From the NCBI RefSeq assembly GCF_013522925.1, contig NZ_JAAMQU010000005.1, forward strand, positions 186,001-250,000: DNA of 64,000 bases. The letters run 5' to 3'. The position numbers and the translations under genes are program-made. Below are positions 7,436-16,358 of this stretch, piece after piece. The first letter of the stretch is position 1. Every line of letters starts with the position of its first letter. Origin of the DNA: Pseudomonas japonica (GTDB taxonomy: Bacteria > Pseudomonadota > Gammaproteobacteria > Pseudomonadales > Pseudomonadaceae). The notes beneath the pieces are model-generated. The model was not told the DNA's origin. It did no database searches and saw only the letters and a program-made list of their open reading frames with translations.

Positions 7436-8244
7436 GCCTGCCTACGCTGCACGGTTTGCAACGGCCGCTGGGCTCCACTGGCCTGATGGTTTCGCCGCTG
7501 GGCCTGGGCACCGTGAAGTTCGGCCGCGATCAGGGCGTGAAGTATCCCAACGGCTTCACCATCCCGGATGACCAGCAAGCTGCTGCCCTGCTCCGCCAGG
7601 CCCAGGGGCTGGGGATCAACCTGCTGGACACGGCGCCCGCCTATGGCCACAGCGAAACCCGCCTGGGCCCGTTGCTGCGCGGCCAGCGTGACCAATGGGT
7701 GATCGTGAGCAAGGTGGGGGAAGAGTTCGAGAACAACCAGTCGCGCTTCGACTTCAGCGCCGCGCACACGCGGTTTTCGGTAGAGCGCAGCCTGCAACGG
7801 CTGGAAACGGACTGCATCGACCTGGTGATGGTGCACTCGGACGGCAATGACCTGCACATTCTCGAGCACACCGATGTCTATGAAACCCTTGCCCGGCTGA
7901 AGCAGGAAGGGAAGATCCGCGCCTATGGTTTTTCCGGCAAGACCGTTGCCGGTGGCCTGAAGGCCCTGGAAATCGGCGATTGTGCCATGGTCACCTACAA
8001 TCTGAACGAACAGGCGGAGCGGCCGGTCATTGAATACGCGTCGTCACATGGCAAAGGTATTCTGATCAAGAAAGCCTTGGCCAGCGGCCATGCGTGTCAG
8101 CAACCGGGCATCGACCCGGTACGGGCGAGCTTCGAGGCCCTGTTCATGCAGCCCGGCGTTACCGCTGCGATAGTCGGCACCATCAATCCTGTGCATCTGG
8201 CCCATAACGTGGCCACCGCCGCCACGGTCCTGAGCAAGCGCTGA
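7432..8244 (+). CDS. Aldo/keto reductase
   Basis: A 270-residue NADPH-dependent oxidoreductase of the aldo/keto reductase fold. The start at 7432 overlaps the stop of the flavoprotein gene (ATGA); a frame open further upstream is only the overlap with that gene. The catalytic tetrad is visible: aspartate and tyrosine in LLDTAPAYGHSE, lysine in IVSKVG, histidine in VMVHSDG. The C-terminal NADPH region has AAIVGTINPVHLAHN. The substrate is not predictable; the tight coupling to the FAD enzyme suggests both act on one small molecule, perhaps an oxidation followed by a reduction. It is shorter than typical 320-residue AKRs, in line with compact bacterial members. Confidence 0.87.
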   Translation: MSLPTLHGLQRPLGSTGLMVSPLGLGTVKFGRDQGVKYPNGFTIPDDQQAAALLRQAQGLGINLLDTAPAYGHSETRLGPLLRGQRDQWVIVSKVGEEFENNQSRFDFSAAHTRFSVERSLQRLETDCIDLVMVHSDGNDLHILEHTDVYETLARLKQEGKIRAYGFSGKTVAGGLKALEIGDCAMVTYNLNEQAERPVIEYASSHGKGILIKKALASGHACQQPGIDPVRASFEALFMQPGVTAAIVGTINPVHLAHNVATAATVLSKR

Positions 8245-8274
8245 GGTGGGGCGGCACGTCGATAAGGAATTTTC

Positions 8275-9246
8275 ATGCCGCGCACCCTTCGCCGTAGCAA
8301 CCCAGGCAACTTCAAGACCCTGCCCCTGATGGTCGAAGCCGGGCCTGATGGCCTGGCCTACCAAGGCACCGGCATGCCGATCAACTTCAGCCAGACCCTC
8401 GAAAAGCGCAAGCCCGTGACGATCGAGGATCCGCAGCGGTTTCGCCTGGAGTTGGCCAACCTTGGCATCTCCGTTCGCCTTACCCTCGCCTGGGAAGGGC
8501 GGGAATACTGGGTACTGGTGCGCCAGCAGCGGATCGACCGGGGCGATGTGGTGCTCAAGCTGATATCGGGGTATGTGCCGGCCCACGAGCTCAATATCCC
8601 ACTGCACACCGCTGTACAGGAAATAGCCGAAGAATGCCTGCTCGAAACGCCTGAGGGCTGGCTGAATGGGCGGTTCAAGGACACCTGGCTACCCGCCCCC
8701 TACAGCCCTGCCCTGCGCTATCGGGAAACCGCGCCCTTCAGCTTGCGCCCCTGCAACGGCGATGCCCTGCCTGTACGCAGCGGCAGCCTGACCTTGATCG
8801 AACGCCCGCGCGCCTATGTTCATCAGCCCACTGCCTCGTTGCAGCTGGTGTATGACATGCGCCTGGAGATACCCAAGGAGGTTCGCGGGCTGAGCCTGTA
8901 TCACGTGGACGAGCGGCTGGAGAAAGGCGAACTGGTGACCCGGCTCAATCGCAGCCGGCCCGACCTGTACCTCATCCCGCTGAAAAACGGCGCGCCGCTG
9001 GCCGAGCTCTATACCCTGCGCAAGGGCAAACTGGTGCCTGCGCCCACCCGCGGCCTGTACCTGGCCGAAAGTTTCGGCCGCCAGGAAGGCTGGGTGGTAC
9101 GCGAGGAGCGGGTGCGCTGGCGGGAATGGCTGGCACGCCAAGGGGTGAATGCCCCAGCCAGGCCGAAAACCCGGCTGCGGCGCATTACCACCCGGGCCAA
9201 GGCGCTTATTCGGCTGGCGCGCTTCGGCCGGGGTGATAAAGGCTGA
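8275..9246 (+). CDS. Conserved Pseudomonas protein with a degenerate Nudix-like helix
   Basis: A 323-residue protein with no assigned function. Start ATG has AAGGA 7 bases upstream. Residues about 98-125 (SGYVPAHELNIPLH then TAVQEIAEECLLE) resemble a Nudix box, GX5EX7REUXEEXGU, but lack the strict REUXEEXGU spacing, so hydrolase activity is doubtful. The C-terminal third is very basic (RPKTRLRRITTRAK...). It has no signal peptide or membrane helix, so it is probably cytosolic. It follows the aldo/keto reductase by 30 bases and ends 3 bases before the convergent hldE stop. The gene keeps this place in other pseudomonads as I recall. A role linked to the preceding redox pair is only a guess from context. 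Confidence 0.7.
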   Translation: MPRTLRRSNPGNFKTLPLMVEAGPDGLAYQGTGMPINFSQTLEKRKPVTIEDPQRFRLELANLGISVRLTLAWEGREYWVLVRQQRIDRGDVVLKLISGYVPAHELNIPLHTAVQEIAEECLLETPEGWLNGRFKDTWLPAPYSPALRYRETAPFSLRPCNGDALPVRSGSLTLIERPRAYVHQPTASLQLVYDMRLEIPKEVRGLSLYHVDERLEKGELVTRLNRSRPDLYLIPLKNGAPLAELYTLRKGKLVPAPTRGLYLAESFGRQEGWVVREERVRWREWLARQGVNAPARPKTRLRRITTRAKALIRLARFGRGDKG

Positions 9247-9249
9247 AGG

Positions 9250-10671
9250 TCAGCGGTTGCGGATCTTCTCGACGATGGCGGTGGTGGAGCTGTTTGCCAC
9301 TAACCCCAGCACCCGCACGGTTCCGCCATACCCTTTGACGATGTCCGCACCCACTACCTGGTCTACAGAATAGTCGCCGCCTTTTACCAGTACGTCTGGC
9401 TTTACCTGGCGCAGCAGGTTCTCGGGCGTGTCTTCAGGGAAGCTCACTACCCAATCCACCGCGCCAAGGCCGGCAAGCACGGCCATACGCCGGTCCACGC
9501 TGTTGATCGGGCGGCCCGGCCCCTTCAGGCAGGCGACCGAAGCGTCATCGTTGATGGCAACCACCAGCCGATCGCCCTGAGCCCGGGCTTGTTCGAGGTA
9601 GGTCACGTGGCCGGCATGCAGAATGTCGAAGCAGCCATTGGTGAACACGATTTTCTCGTTGTGCGCACGGGCATCATCAATGGCCAGCAGCAGCTGATCC
9701 AGCGTGAGCACGCCGCGCTCCGAGCCCTGCTCGCGAGAGATAGCCCGGCGCAGCTCCGGTGCGCTGATGGCGGCGGTACCCAGCTTGCCGACCACGATGC
9801 CAGCCGCCAGGTTGGCCAGTGCCACGGCATGGGGCAGCTCTTCTCCGGCGGCGATGGCAGCGGCCAGCGTGGAAATCACCGTATCACCGGCACCCGTCAC
9901 ATCGAATACTTCGCGGGCACGGGCGGGCAGGTGAAGCGCCGGGTGGCCTGGGCGCAGCAAGGTCATACCATGCTCGCCGCGAGTGACCAGCAAGGCGCCC
10001 AGCTCCAGGTCAGCCATCAGCGTGGCGCCCTTGGCCACCAGTTCGGCTTCGTCGGCGCAGCGGCCCACGATGGCTTCGAACTCGCTCAGGTTGGGGGTAA
10101 TCAAGGTCGCGCCGCGGTAACGGGTGAAGTCCTTCCCCTTGGGATCGGCCAATACCGGGATGCCACGCTTGCGGGCGGCTTCGATGAGCGCCTGGTGGTT
10201 CTGCAGCGCGCCCTTGCCGTAATCAGAGAGCACCAGCACCTTCACGCCCGCCAGCAATGCTTCTACATCGTTGCTCAATTGCACCGGGTCGGTGGCAAAG
10301 GGCTCTTCGAAGTCGATGCGCAGCAGTTGCTGATGACGACTCATTACCCGCAGCTTGACGATGGTGGGCTGGTGGCCGATACGCTGGAAACTGGCCTTCA
10401 CCCCGGCGGCACGCAGGCTCGCGGCAAGGCTTTCGGCGGCTTCGTCCTCGCCGGTAACGCCAACCAGCGACGCAGGCGCGCCAAGGGCGGCGATGTTCAG
10501 GGCAACGTTGGCAGCGCCGCCGGGGCGGTCCTCGATCTGCTCTACCCGCACCACCGGCACGGGCGCCTCCGGGGAGATGCGTGAAGTGCCGCCATGCCAA
10601 TAGCGGTCGAGCATCACATCACCGACCACCAGGACAGGTGCTTGATCGAAACGCGGCATCGACAACTTCAT
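9250..10671 (-). CDS. hldE: Bifunctional heptose 7-phosphate kinase / heptose 1-phosphate adenylyltransferase HldE
   Basis: A 473-residue cytosolic enzyme that makes ADP-heptose, the donor for the LPS inner core. The N-terminal PfkB/ribokinase-type domain (about 1-318) has the substrate segment VVGDVMLDRYWHG, the glycine-rich RPGGAANVALN and the catalytic FDVTGAGDTVIS near residue 260. The C-terminal nucleotidyltransferase (about 340-473) carries FTNGCFDILHAGHVTYL, the NGCFDxxHxGH motif. I chose MKLSMPRFDQAP as start, matching the P. aeruginosa protein; a start four codons upstream is possible. In the minus-strand direction it follows the sulfotransferase-like gene by 79 bases. An extended -10-like TGTGATACT in that gap may give hldE its own promoter. 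Convergent with the Nudix-like gene. Confidence 0.96.
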   Translation of the reverse strand: MKLSMPRFDQAPVLVVGDVMLDRYWHGGTSRISPEAPVPVVRVEQIEDRPGGAANVALNIAALGAPASLVGVTGEDEAAESLAASLRAAGVKASFQRIGHQPTIVKLRVMSRHQQLLRIDFEEPFATDPVQLSNDVEALLAGVKVLVLSDYGKGALQNHQALIEAARKRGIPVLADPKGKDFTRYRGATLITPNLSEFEAIVGRCADEAELVAKGATLMADLELGALLVTRGEHGMTLLRPGHPALHLPARAREVFDVTGAGDTVISTLAAAIAAGEELPHAVALANLAAGIVVGKLGTAAISAPELRRAISREQGSERGVLTLDQLLLAIDDARAHNEKIVFTNGCFDILHAGHVTYLEQARAQGDRLVVAINDDASVACLKGPGRPINSVDRRMAVLAGLGAVDWVVSFPEDTPENLLRQVKPDVLVKGGDYSVDQVVGADIVKGYGGTVRVLGLVANSSTTAIVEKIRNR

Positions 10672-10750
10672 GGCCCAACCCATCTACAGTTAACAGGCCG
10701 GCGATAGTATCACAGGGCCGAGCGTGGCCCGAGCCCCAGTGCCCGGCGGC

Positions 10751-11566
10751 TCAGTCGTAGCCCAACAGCGCGTAGTCCCGCGCATACAATTGGCGCAGGC
10801 GCTTGCGGGCCGCCGGGCCAACCGCATAGCGCACCCGCTGCGGGGTACGTTCGTAAGCAGGAGCAGACCAGGGCAGTACGGCGGGAATGCAGAGAAAATC
10901 CCGTAATGAGCCAAAATCACGCATCAGGGTTTCGTAGTAGCCGATAAAGTCGAGCCGAAGCACGCCCTGGGCATCGACCAGGAAGTCTGTCTGCGGGGCG
11001 AATTCGGGGTAGGTGCGCAGAACCTCCGGCGTCAGAGTGTGCGCCACGAACCCGTCGAAGCCCTCATCCGCATCCATGTCCTCACAGGCTTCGGCAGCCT
11101 GAAACAGGCGTGCCTCCATCAACCGCGCCCAGGCGACGTATGCCCGCTCTACCGGGTCGCGCACAAAGGCGAATTTGAAAGCACCGGCGTAGTGCTCTGG
11201 AAACTTGTGCTCGTACCAGCGCAGCGGTACGTGGCCAGGATTGGTGTGGCCGAACAAGGCGGCGTGGACAGCGTCACCCTCGCAGCCGAACACATTGATG
11301 AACAAGCAGCGGTTGGCGCGGAATGGCTCGGGAAGCCGCGCCGGCCCCCGCAATAAAGCAGGGTTGAGGGGCTCGTTGCGGGCCAGGCGGCCGGAGGTGC
11401 TTGCAGGTAGAAATCGCTTCACTATAAAACAGGAAAATATCCCCTCCCGGCCCGTGCCGTATCGGCTATAGCCGACACTAGCAAACTGCCATTGAAGATA
11501 CATCACCGCTTCGTCCGTTAGCGTATCAGGAGCAGTACGCACGGCCAGCGGGAGGCAATCCCTCAC
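10751..11566 (-). CDS. Sulfotransferase-like protein with a degenerate cofactor loop
   Basis: A 271-residue protein from a GTG start; an ATG at 11501-11503 giving 250 residues is equally possible, since neither has a strong ribosome-binding site. The middle contains FAFVRDPVERAYVAW (residues 132-146), typical of the 3'-phosphate-binding helix of family 2 sulfotransferases, and DFIGYYETLMRDF, typical of their later core. The usual 5'-phosphosulfate loop (HxPKxAGTS) is replaced by LFINVFGCEGDAV, lacking the lysine and the PKxAG pattern. It may be inactive, use another donor, or bind only. It lies between hldE and msbA, where I know no gene in P. aeruginosa, and ends 20 bases after msbA stops. 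It could modify surface sugars; this is inference. Confidence 0.65.
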   Translation of the reverse strand: MRDCLPLAVRTAPDTLTDEAVMYLQWQFASVGYSRYGTGREGIFSCFIVKRFLPASTSGRLARNEPLNPALLRGPARLPEPFRANRCLFINVFGCEGDAVHAALFGHTNPGHVPLRWYEHKFPEHYAGAFKFAFVRDPVERAYVAWARLMEARLFQAAEACEDMDADEGFDGFVAHTLTPEVLRTYPEFAPQTDFLVDAQGVLRLDFIGYYETLMRDFGSLRDFLCIPAVLPWSAPAYERTPQRVRYAVGPAARKRLRQLYARDYALLGYD

Positions 11567-11586
11567 GCTGGTCGGCTAGCCCACTC

Positions 11587-13389
11587 TCAAGCGAGGTTCA
11601 TTTTGCCAGGCTCTTCCAGACCCATCGCATGAAGGCGGGCGTAGAAACCATTCAAGGCAAGCAGTTCCTGATGCGTTCCGCGCTCTACGATGCGGCCCTG
11701 GTCCATCACCAGAATAAGGTCGGCTTTTTCGATGGTGGACAGGCGATGGGCGATCACTAGTGTGGTCCTGCCCTTCATCACATGGTCCAGCGCGCCCTGG
11801 ATGTGCCGCTCCGATTCAGTGTCGAGGGCTGAGGTGGCCTCATCGAGGATCAGTAACGGAGCGTTTTTCAACAGTGCCCGGGCGATGGCCAGGCGTTGGC
11901 GCTGACCGCCAGATAGCAGAACACCGTTTTCTCCGACATCGGTATCAAACCCTTGGGGCAATTGCTCGATGAAATCCCGGGCGAAGGCGTCAGTCGCGGC
12001 AGCTTCGATCTGCTCTCGAGGCGCCCCCGACAAGTCGCCATAGGCAATGTTGTTCGCTACGGTGTCATTGAACAGTGTTACCTGCTGGTTCACCTGAGCG
12101 ATATGCTTGCGCAGGTTGCGAAGCCGGTAGTCCTGCACCTCAACGCCATCCAGGAGGATCTCCCCGTCCCCATGGTGGTAGAAGCGCGGAATCAGATTGG
12201 CGAGGGTCGATTTACCACTGCCCGAGCGGCCGACCAGCGCTACCATCTGGCCGGGCTCTGCCGTGAAGCTGATGTCTCGCAGCACCTGCCGATCGGTGTC
12301 CGGGTACTTGAAGTTCAGCCCACGAACCTCCAGCCGGCCGCTGACCTGCTCGCGTTCGATGGTCCCGGTATCCACCTCAGGAGCCACGTCGAGCTGCTCG
12401 AAAATACTCTCGGCGCCCGCCACGCCACGTTGAATGGTCGAACTTACTTCCGAAAGCTGGCGGATGGGCTTGGGCAGCAGGCCGGCGGCGGTAATGTAGG
12501 CAATCAGATCCCCCGCGCTGGCGTCTCCGCGCAGCCAAAGCACCAGGAACATCAACACGGCCATGGCGGTGTAGATCACCAGCTGCAGCATCGGCGTATA
12601 GACCGCTCCGGTCTTGGTCATGCGCAGCTGCTTGTCGGTATTGCTCTGGCTCGCCTTGCGAAAGCGCTCGGCCTCGTAGCGCTCGCCACCGAAGCTGCGC
12701 ACCACCCGGTAGCCCTGGATGGTCTCGGAGGCGACATGGGTTACATCGCCCATGGCGACTTGTATCTTTTTGCTCTGCTTGCGGAATTTCTTGCTGGTAC
12801 TGCTCACCATGATGGCGATCACCGGCAGAATGGCCAGCATCACAAGCGTCAGCCGCCAGTTCATCATCAAGAGGTAGCCGAACAGGAATACGACAGTCAG
12901 CCCCTCGCGAATGACCACCTTGATGGCGTCGGTGGCCGCACCGGTGACCATCGTGACGTTGAAGGTGATGCGTGAAATAAGGTGGCCAGAGTTATGCGTG
13001 TCGTAGTACCGGTTGGGCAGCACGAGCAACTTATCGAACAGTGCCAGGCGCAGGTCGTGGATCAGCCCAAGGGATACCTTGGCCAGGAAATAGTTGCCCA
13101 GATACGAGCCCAGCCCCTGCCAGGCCGCGATCAGCACGATCAATATAGGTACGGCTTGCAGGAGGTGCAGCTCCCGCAGGTAAGGCACCGTGGGAAAGAG
13201 CACGGCCTGGGGGTTGTTCAGCCCATCGACGAAGTACTTGAGAATGCCCGCCAGCATCGGCTGAGTAGAGGCGAACACCACGAAACCGACGATGCTCAAG
13301 CTGAACAGGCCTACGTACGGCCGCATGTAAGACAACAGCCGTAGATAGATCTTCAGGCTCGAGGGCGCGGAGGGCTCAGGGTTGCTCAT
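11587..13389 (-). CDS. msbA: Lipid A export ABC transporter MsbA
   Basis: A 600-residue inner-membrane half-transporter that flips lipid A-core from the cytosolic to the periplasmic leaflet as a homodimer. The N-terminal half has six transmembrane helices; the C-terminal nucleotide-binding domain shows Walker A GRSGSGKST (about residue 385), signature LSGGQRQRLAIARA (about 489), Walker B LLILDEATSALD and the switch histidine in VIAHRLST. Length matches MsbA of other pseudomonads. The sulfotransferase-like gene follows on the same strand after 20 bases, then hldE. The gene is divergent from a small LPS-type kinase across a 114-base gap, which should hold both promoters. No unusual residues were seen. 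Confidence 0.96.
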   Translation of the reverse strand: MSNPEPSAPSSLKIYLRLLSYMRPYVGLFSLSIVGFVVFASTQPMLAGILKYFVDGLNNPQAVLFPTVPYLRELHLLQAVPILIVLIAAWQGLGSYLGNYFLAKVSLGLIHDLRLALFDKLLVLPNRYYDTHNSGHLISRITFNVTMVTGAATDAIKVVIREGLTVVFLFGYLLMMNWRLTLVMLAILPVIAIMVSSTSKKFRKQSKKIQVAMGDVTHVASETIQGYRVVRSFGGERYEAERFRKASQSNTDKQLRMTKTGAVYTPMLQLVIYTAMAVLMFLVLWLRGDASAGDLIAYITAAGLLPKPIRQLSEVSSTIQRGVAGAESIFEQLDVAPEVDTGTIEREQVSGRLEVRGLNFKYPDTDRQVLRDISFTAEPGQMVALVGRSGSGKSTLANLIPRFYHHGDGEILLDGVEVQDYRLRNLRKHIAQVNQQVTLFNDTVANNIAYGDLSGAPREQIEAAATDAFARDFIEQLPQGFDTDVGENGVLLSGGQRQRLAIARALLKNAPLLILDEATSALDTESERHIQGALDHVMKGRTTLVIAHRLSTIEKADLILVMDQGRIVERGTHQELLALNGFYARLHAMGLEEPGKMNLA

Positions 13390-13503
13390 GAGAAATCATC
13401 GTATTGAAAGAGCCGCGCAGTGTAGCACAGGGGGCCATCATGCAGCCCGGGTGCGCTACCATACGCGCCTGCCCCGCGTCAGAGGGCCTATGCAGGAGTA
13501 TTG

Positions 13504-14145
13504 ATGCAAGCGCTTGATCACCGCCGTTATCTGGCATTGAGAAACGGGGCCAAGGTATTGGAAGCCGATGGCTCGGGCGACAAGGTGCTGCGGCTCCAGG
13601 ATGGCTCTATGCTCAAGCTGTTCAGGCGCAAGCGGCTGCTGACCTCGGCCGCCTGGTATCCCTATGCCCGGCGCTTCGCCGACAACTGCCGTCACCTTGC
13701 GGCCAGGGGAATACCCTGCCCGCAGGTGAACGCCGTATATCGCATTGGCGAGATCGAGCGCGACGCGGTGCATTACGCACCCCTGCCCGGCGTGACATTG
13801 CGGCAGCTGATCGAGGCTGGCACCGCTCATGCCCCCTTGCGGGCGCAACTGGGCGAGTTCATTGCGCAACTGCACGAAAACGGCGTGTATTTCCGCTCCG
13901 CTCACTTGGGTAACGTAGTGCTCACCCCCACAGGTGAGCTGGGCCTGATCGACATTGCAGACTTGCGCCTCTATCGGCGCCCGCTCAAACGCTCGTTACG
14001 TGAGCGCAACTTCAAGCATATGCTGCGTTACCCTCAGGATCGCGCCTGGTTATGTGCCGATAGCGAGGCCTTTGTCACCGGGTATATGGCAGGGCAGCAT
14101 GTGTGCCCCGCAGCGGCGGTCAATGAGGCACTGGCGGCGGCCTGA
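13504..14145 (+). CDS. Small kinase-fold protein of the LPS/toluene-tolerance type
   Basis: A 213-residue protein starting at ATG with AGGAG 5 bases upstream; a TTG just before it is a less likely start. It has a minimal protein-kinase-like fold: a catalytic-loop equivalent FRSAHLGNVVLT and a metal-binding segment GLIDIADLRLY. Members of this group sit in LPS clusters of pseudomonads beside msbA and waaL and are thought to phosphorylate core sugars or assist assembly. The first histidine-aspartate of the canonical loop is replaced (AHLGN), so activity is uncertain. Its 3' end overlaps the convergent waaL by 26 bases, so transcription of the two may interfere. It is the only plus-strand gene in the LPS block. 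Confidence 0.8.
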   Translation: MQALDHRRYLALRNGAKVLEADGSGDKVLRLQDGSMLKLFRRKRLLTSAAWYPYARRFADNCRHLAARGIPCPQVNAVYRIGEIERDAVHYAPLPGVTLRQLIEAGTAHAPLRAQLGEFIAQLHENGVYFRSAHLGNVVLTPTGELGLIDIADLRLYRRPLKRSLRERNFKHMLRYPQDRAWLCADSEAFVTGYMAGQHVCPAAAVNEALAAA

Positions 14146-15274
14146 CCCCGCGGGAAAGGGTACCCCCAAGGATCACCGCCGCTGGCAGCAGCACCAGCAG
14201 CCACAACTCGTCGGGGTTGCCTACGATCTTGCTGCCGTCGAAGTTGAGCATCAGCAGCGCGGCCGCCAGGTAAAGGCCCCAGGGGCTGCGCTGCCGCCAG
14301 GCCTGCCAAAGGGTTGCGGCCATCAGGGGAAGGAAGATCGCCAGCGATACCCCCCCGGTATAAAGCCCCAGCGACACGAAGATGTTATGCGGGTGAGGGA
14401 TAGGTATGCCCCCTGGCAGAGTTTGCGTGGTGTGGAAATTCACCCCGCAACCCAGCAGCCATCCGCACCGTTCCCACTCGCCTGTCATGATCCGGAACAA
14501 GTCGGTTCGGTATGAATCACCCCGGCCTATCAACGAAGCAACCCATGGCTCGTGCCACAGGCACCACAGCGTAAGCGCCACGCCCAGCGCCAGTACCGCT
14601 ACCACTGCACCGCCGACGCGCGGGCTGCGGTAAATGCTGTACAGGCTCCAGATCCCGGCCAGGAAAACGCCGCCGACGATACCCGTACGGGTTTGCAACA
14701 CGAACGCCACGGCAATGAATGACAGCACGGCCGCGGCTACCATTTCCGCATGGCGGCGCTCGCGGGTCCAGACCGGCAAGCTCAATCCCAACGCACAGAC
14801 CAGCCAGATGCTGGTGTAGATCACGTTTTCCATGCGTGCGGGCAAAAGGTCCACCCGTGCGCCCAACGCTACGCCGTGCTCAAGGTAGGCATAGCCGGCA
14901 CACACGTAGATATACAGGCTGATGATCCAGAACAGCGCCCGGGCCACCTCGCCTCGGTGTAAAAACTCCCCCTGCGCCAGGGCGGCGACGATAAACACGA
15001 ACAGGCCGGTATAAACGATGTGTTTATAGAACTGCATGCCCTCCTCCCGCATCGCCGGTATCAGGCACCATCCCAGGAATACCAGCCATCCGACAGCCAG
15101 TGGCTGCTTGAACAGGCCGAAGCCGCGGTTACGGATCAACGCGACCAGGCCAGGTAGCGCAATGAACGCGTAGAAGAGGTTATTGGTCCACTTCGCCGAA
15201 CCTTGAACAACAAAGCTCAGGACGAAAGCCACCAGCAGCGCAGTGAAATAACGTTGGAAGGACTGGCTTAGCAA
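14120..15274 (-). CDS. waaL: O-antigen ligase WaaL (Wzy_C family)
   Basis: A 384-residue inner-membrane protein with about ten to twelve hydrophobic helices and one large periplasmic loop. The loop holds the conserved arginine region RGDSYRTDLFRIMTGEW and the family histidine motif PHPHNIFVSLGLY, both needed in WaaL for moving O-polysaccharide from undecaprenyl diphosphate to lipid A-core. Proteins of this fold also include Wzy polymerases and other ligases; position in the LPS core block supports ligase. It starts 93 bases after the ssg-like gene stops and overlaps a convergent kinase gene at its 3' end. In P. aeruginosa wapR separates waaL from ssg; here no such gene is present. Confidence 0.85.
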   Translation of the reverse strand: MLSQSFQRYFTALLVAFVLSFVVQGSAKWTNNLFYAFIALPGLVALIRNRGFGLFKQPLAVGWLVFLGWCLIPAMREEGMQFYKHIVYTGLFVFIVAALAQGEFLHRGEVARALFWIISLYIYVCAGYAYLEHGVALGARVDLLPARMENVIYTSIWLVCALGLSLPVWTRERRHAEMVAAAVLSFIAVAFVLQTRTGIVGGVFLAGIWSLYSIYRSPRVGGAVVAVLALGVALTLWCLWHEPWVASLIGRGDSYRTDLFRIMTGEWERCGWLLGCGVNFHTTQTLPGGIPIPHPHNIFVSLGLYTGGVSLAIFLPLMAATLWQAWRQRSPWGLYLAAALLMLNFDGSKIVGNPDELWLLVLLPAAVILGGTLSRGVRPPPVPH

Positions 15275-15367
15275 AACGACCCCTTAGCCTCTCTAGAATG
15301 TTCATCGGCATGCGTCGCTTGTTTGGTAGATACCATCTTCGTGCCGAACGCTTCCATTAAGCTGTGC

Positions 15368-16324
15368 TCAGATTCCCAACGCATTGCGCAAGCGGGCCAG
15401 CCGACCAGGTACCGGCGTGGGACGTAACGGAGCGCGCATGCACTCCACGACCTGTGCGCCTATGCTGTTGAACCCATAGCGGCCTTGCACCAATGCCTGC
15501 CCCTGGGCGGCGATCCTGGCGGCGAGCGCTGGCTGCTCACGCAGTATGGAAAGCTTCTCCCGCAATTGCGCCAGGTCCCGGTAAAGCACCACGTTGCCCA
15601 TGTCGGTGAACCCCAGAGCGGCGTTCTCTTCTTCCCCCTGGTCGTAGGCGAACAGAACACAGCCTGCAGCCATGGCTTCGAAATTCTTGATCATGTATTC
15701 ACCCATGCCCACATCCGCGCTCACAAAAAAGCGAATGCGGTTAAGCATGTGGTTGTACTCGGCGCCTGATTCGGTACGCGTGATCAACAGGTCTTCCACC
15801 GCTGCGAGGGATTCCAGGAACGCCTTGCGTTGGGCGTAGGCAACGCTTTTCAGACTGCCCACGAAGCCCAGCTCGATGTCCCGAACCAGACCCAATTCAC
15901 CGACCAGCGTATGGTCGTAACCCTTGGGCACAAAATGGGCATCCACACCCTCTTCGCGCAGCCGCCGGGTAACCTGAGCGCCTGAGCTGATCACTCGCAC
16001 CCATGGCAGGTGCCGGTAATGCTCGCTGAATTTACCGGTGTACTTGCAGGTGATGTAGTTCTGATAAGCGTCATGCTCGAGAATCACCAGGTTGGGCACC
16101 GTGCGGATGAACGATACCTGCCGGATTTCCTGCTTGAACCGCAGGAAAAACAGGATGCGGTCGTAACGGGTAACGTCTACGTTTCGCTTGAACCACGCGC
16201 GCAGGTTGCGCTGATCCGCGCTGTCCAGCCACCGCAGATCACACGTACAGTGAGCAGCAACGCCCTGATACAGCTCATCAAGAATGGCGCGTTGATCTTT
16301 CTGCACTAGAAACAAAACGTTCAT
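15368..16324 (-). CDS. ssg: Ssg-like glycosyltransferase
   Basis: A 318-residue cytosolic protein starting MNVLFLVQKDQRAILDELYQ. I chose the ATG at 16322-16324, preceded by GAGAG; an ATG two codons earlier is also possible, and a longer open frame overlaps the upstream gene. The C-terminal half looks like a GT4-type Rossmann domain with a short acceptor/donor segment (YMIKNFEAMAAGCVLFAYDQGEEE). The place, between waaL and the PIG-L deacetylase, matches ssg, which in pseudomonads affects LPS/exopolysaccharide, surface properties and phage sensitivity. It follows the deacetylase gene by 34 bases and is probably the last or next-to-last gene of the wapO operon. The sugar transferred is unknown. 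Confidence 0.8.
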   Translation of the reverse strand: MNVLFLVQKDQRAILDELYQGVAAHCTCDLRWLDSADQRNLRAWFKRNVDVTRYDRILFFLRFKQEIRQVSFIRTVPNLVILEHDAYQNYITCKYTGKFSEHYRHLPWVRVISSGAQVTRRLREEGVDAHFVPKGYDHTLVGELGLVRDIELGFVGSLKSVAYAQRKAFLESLAAVEDLLITRTESGAEYNHMLNRIRFFVSADVGMGEYMIKNFEAMAAGCVLFAYDQGEEENAALGFTDMGNVVLYRDLAQLREKLSILREQPALAARIAAQGQALVQGRYGFNSIGAQVVECMRAPLRPTPVPGRLARLRNALGI

Positions 16325-16358
16325 AGACATCTCTCGAAGCACCAGCGGCCGCCATCTG

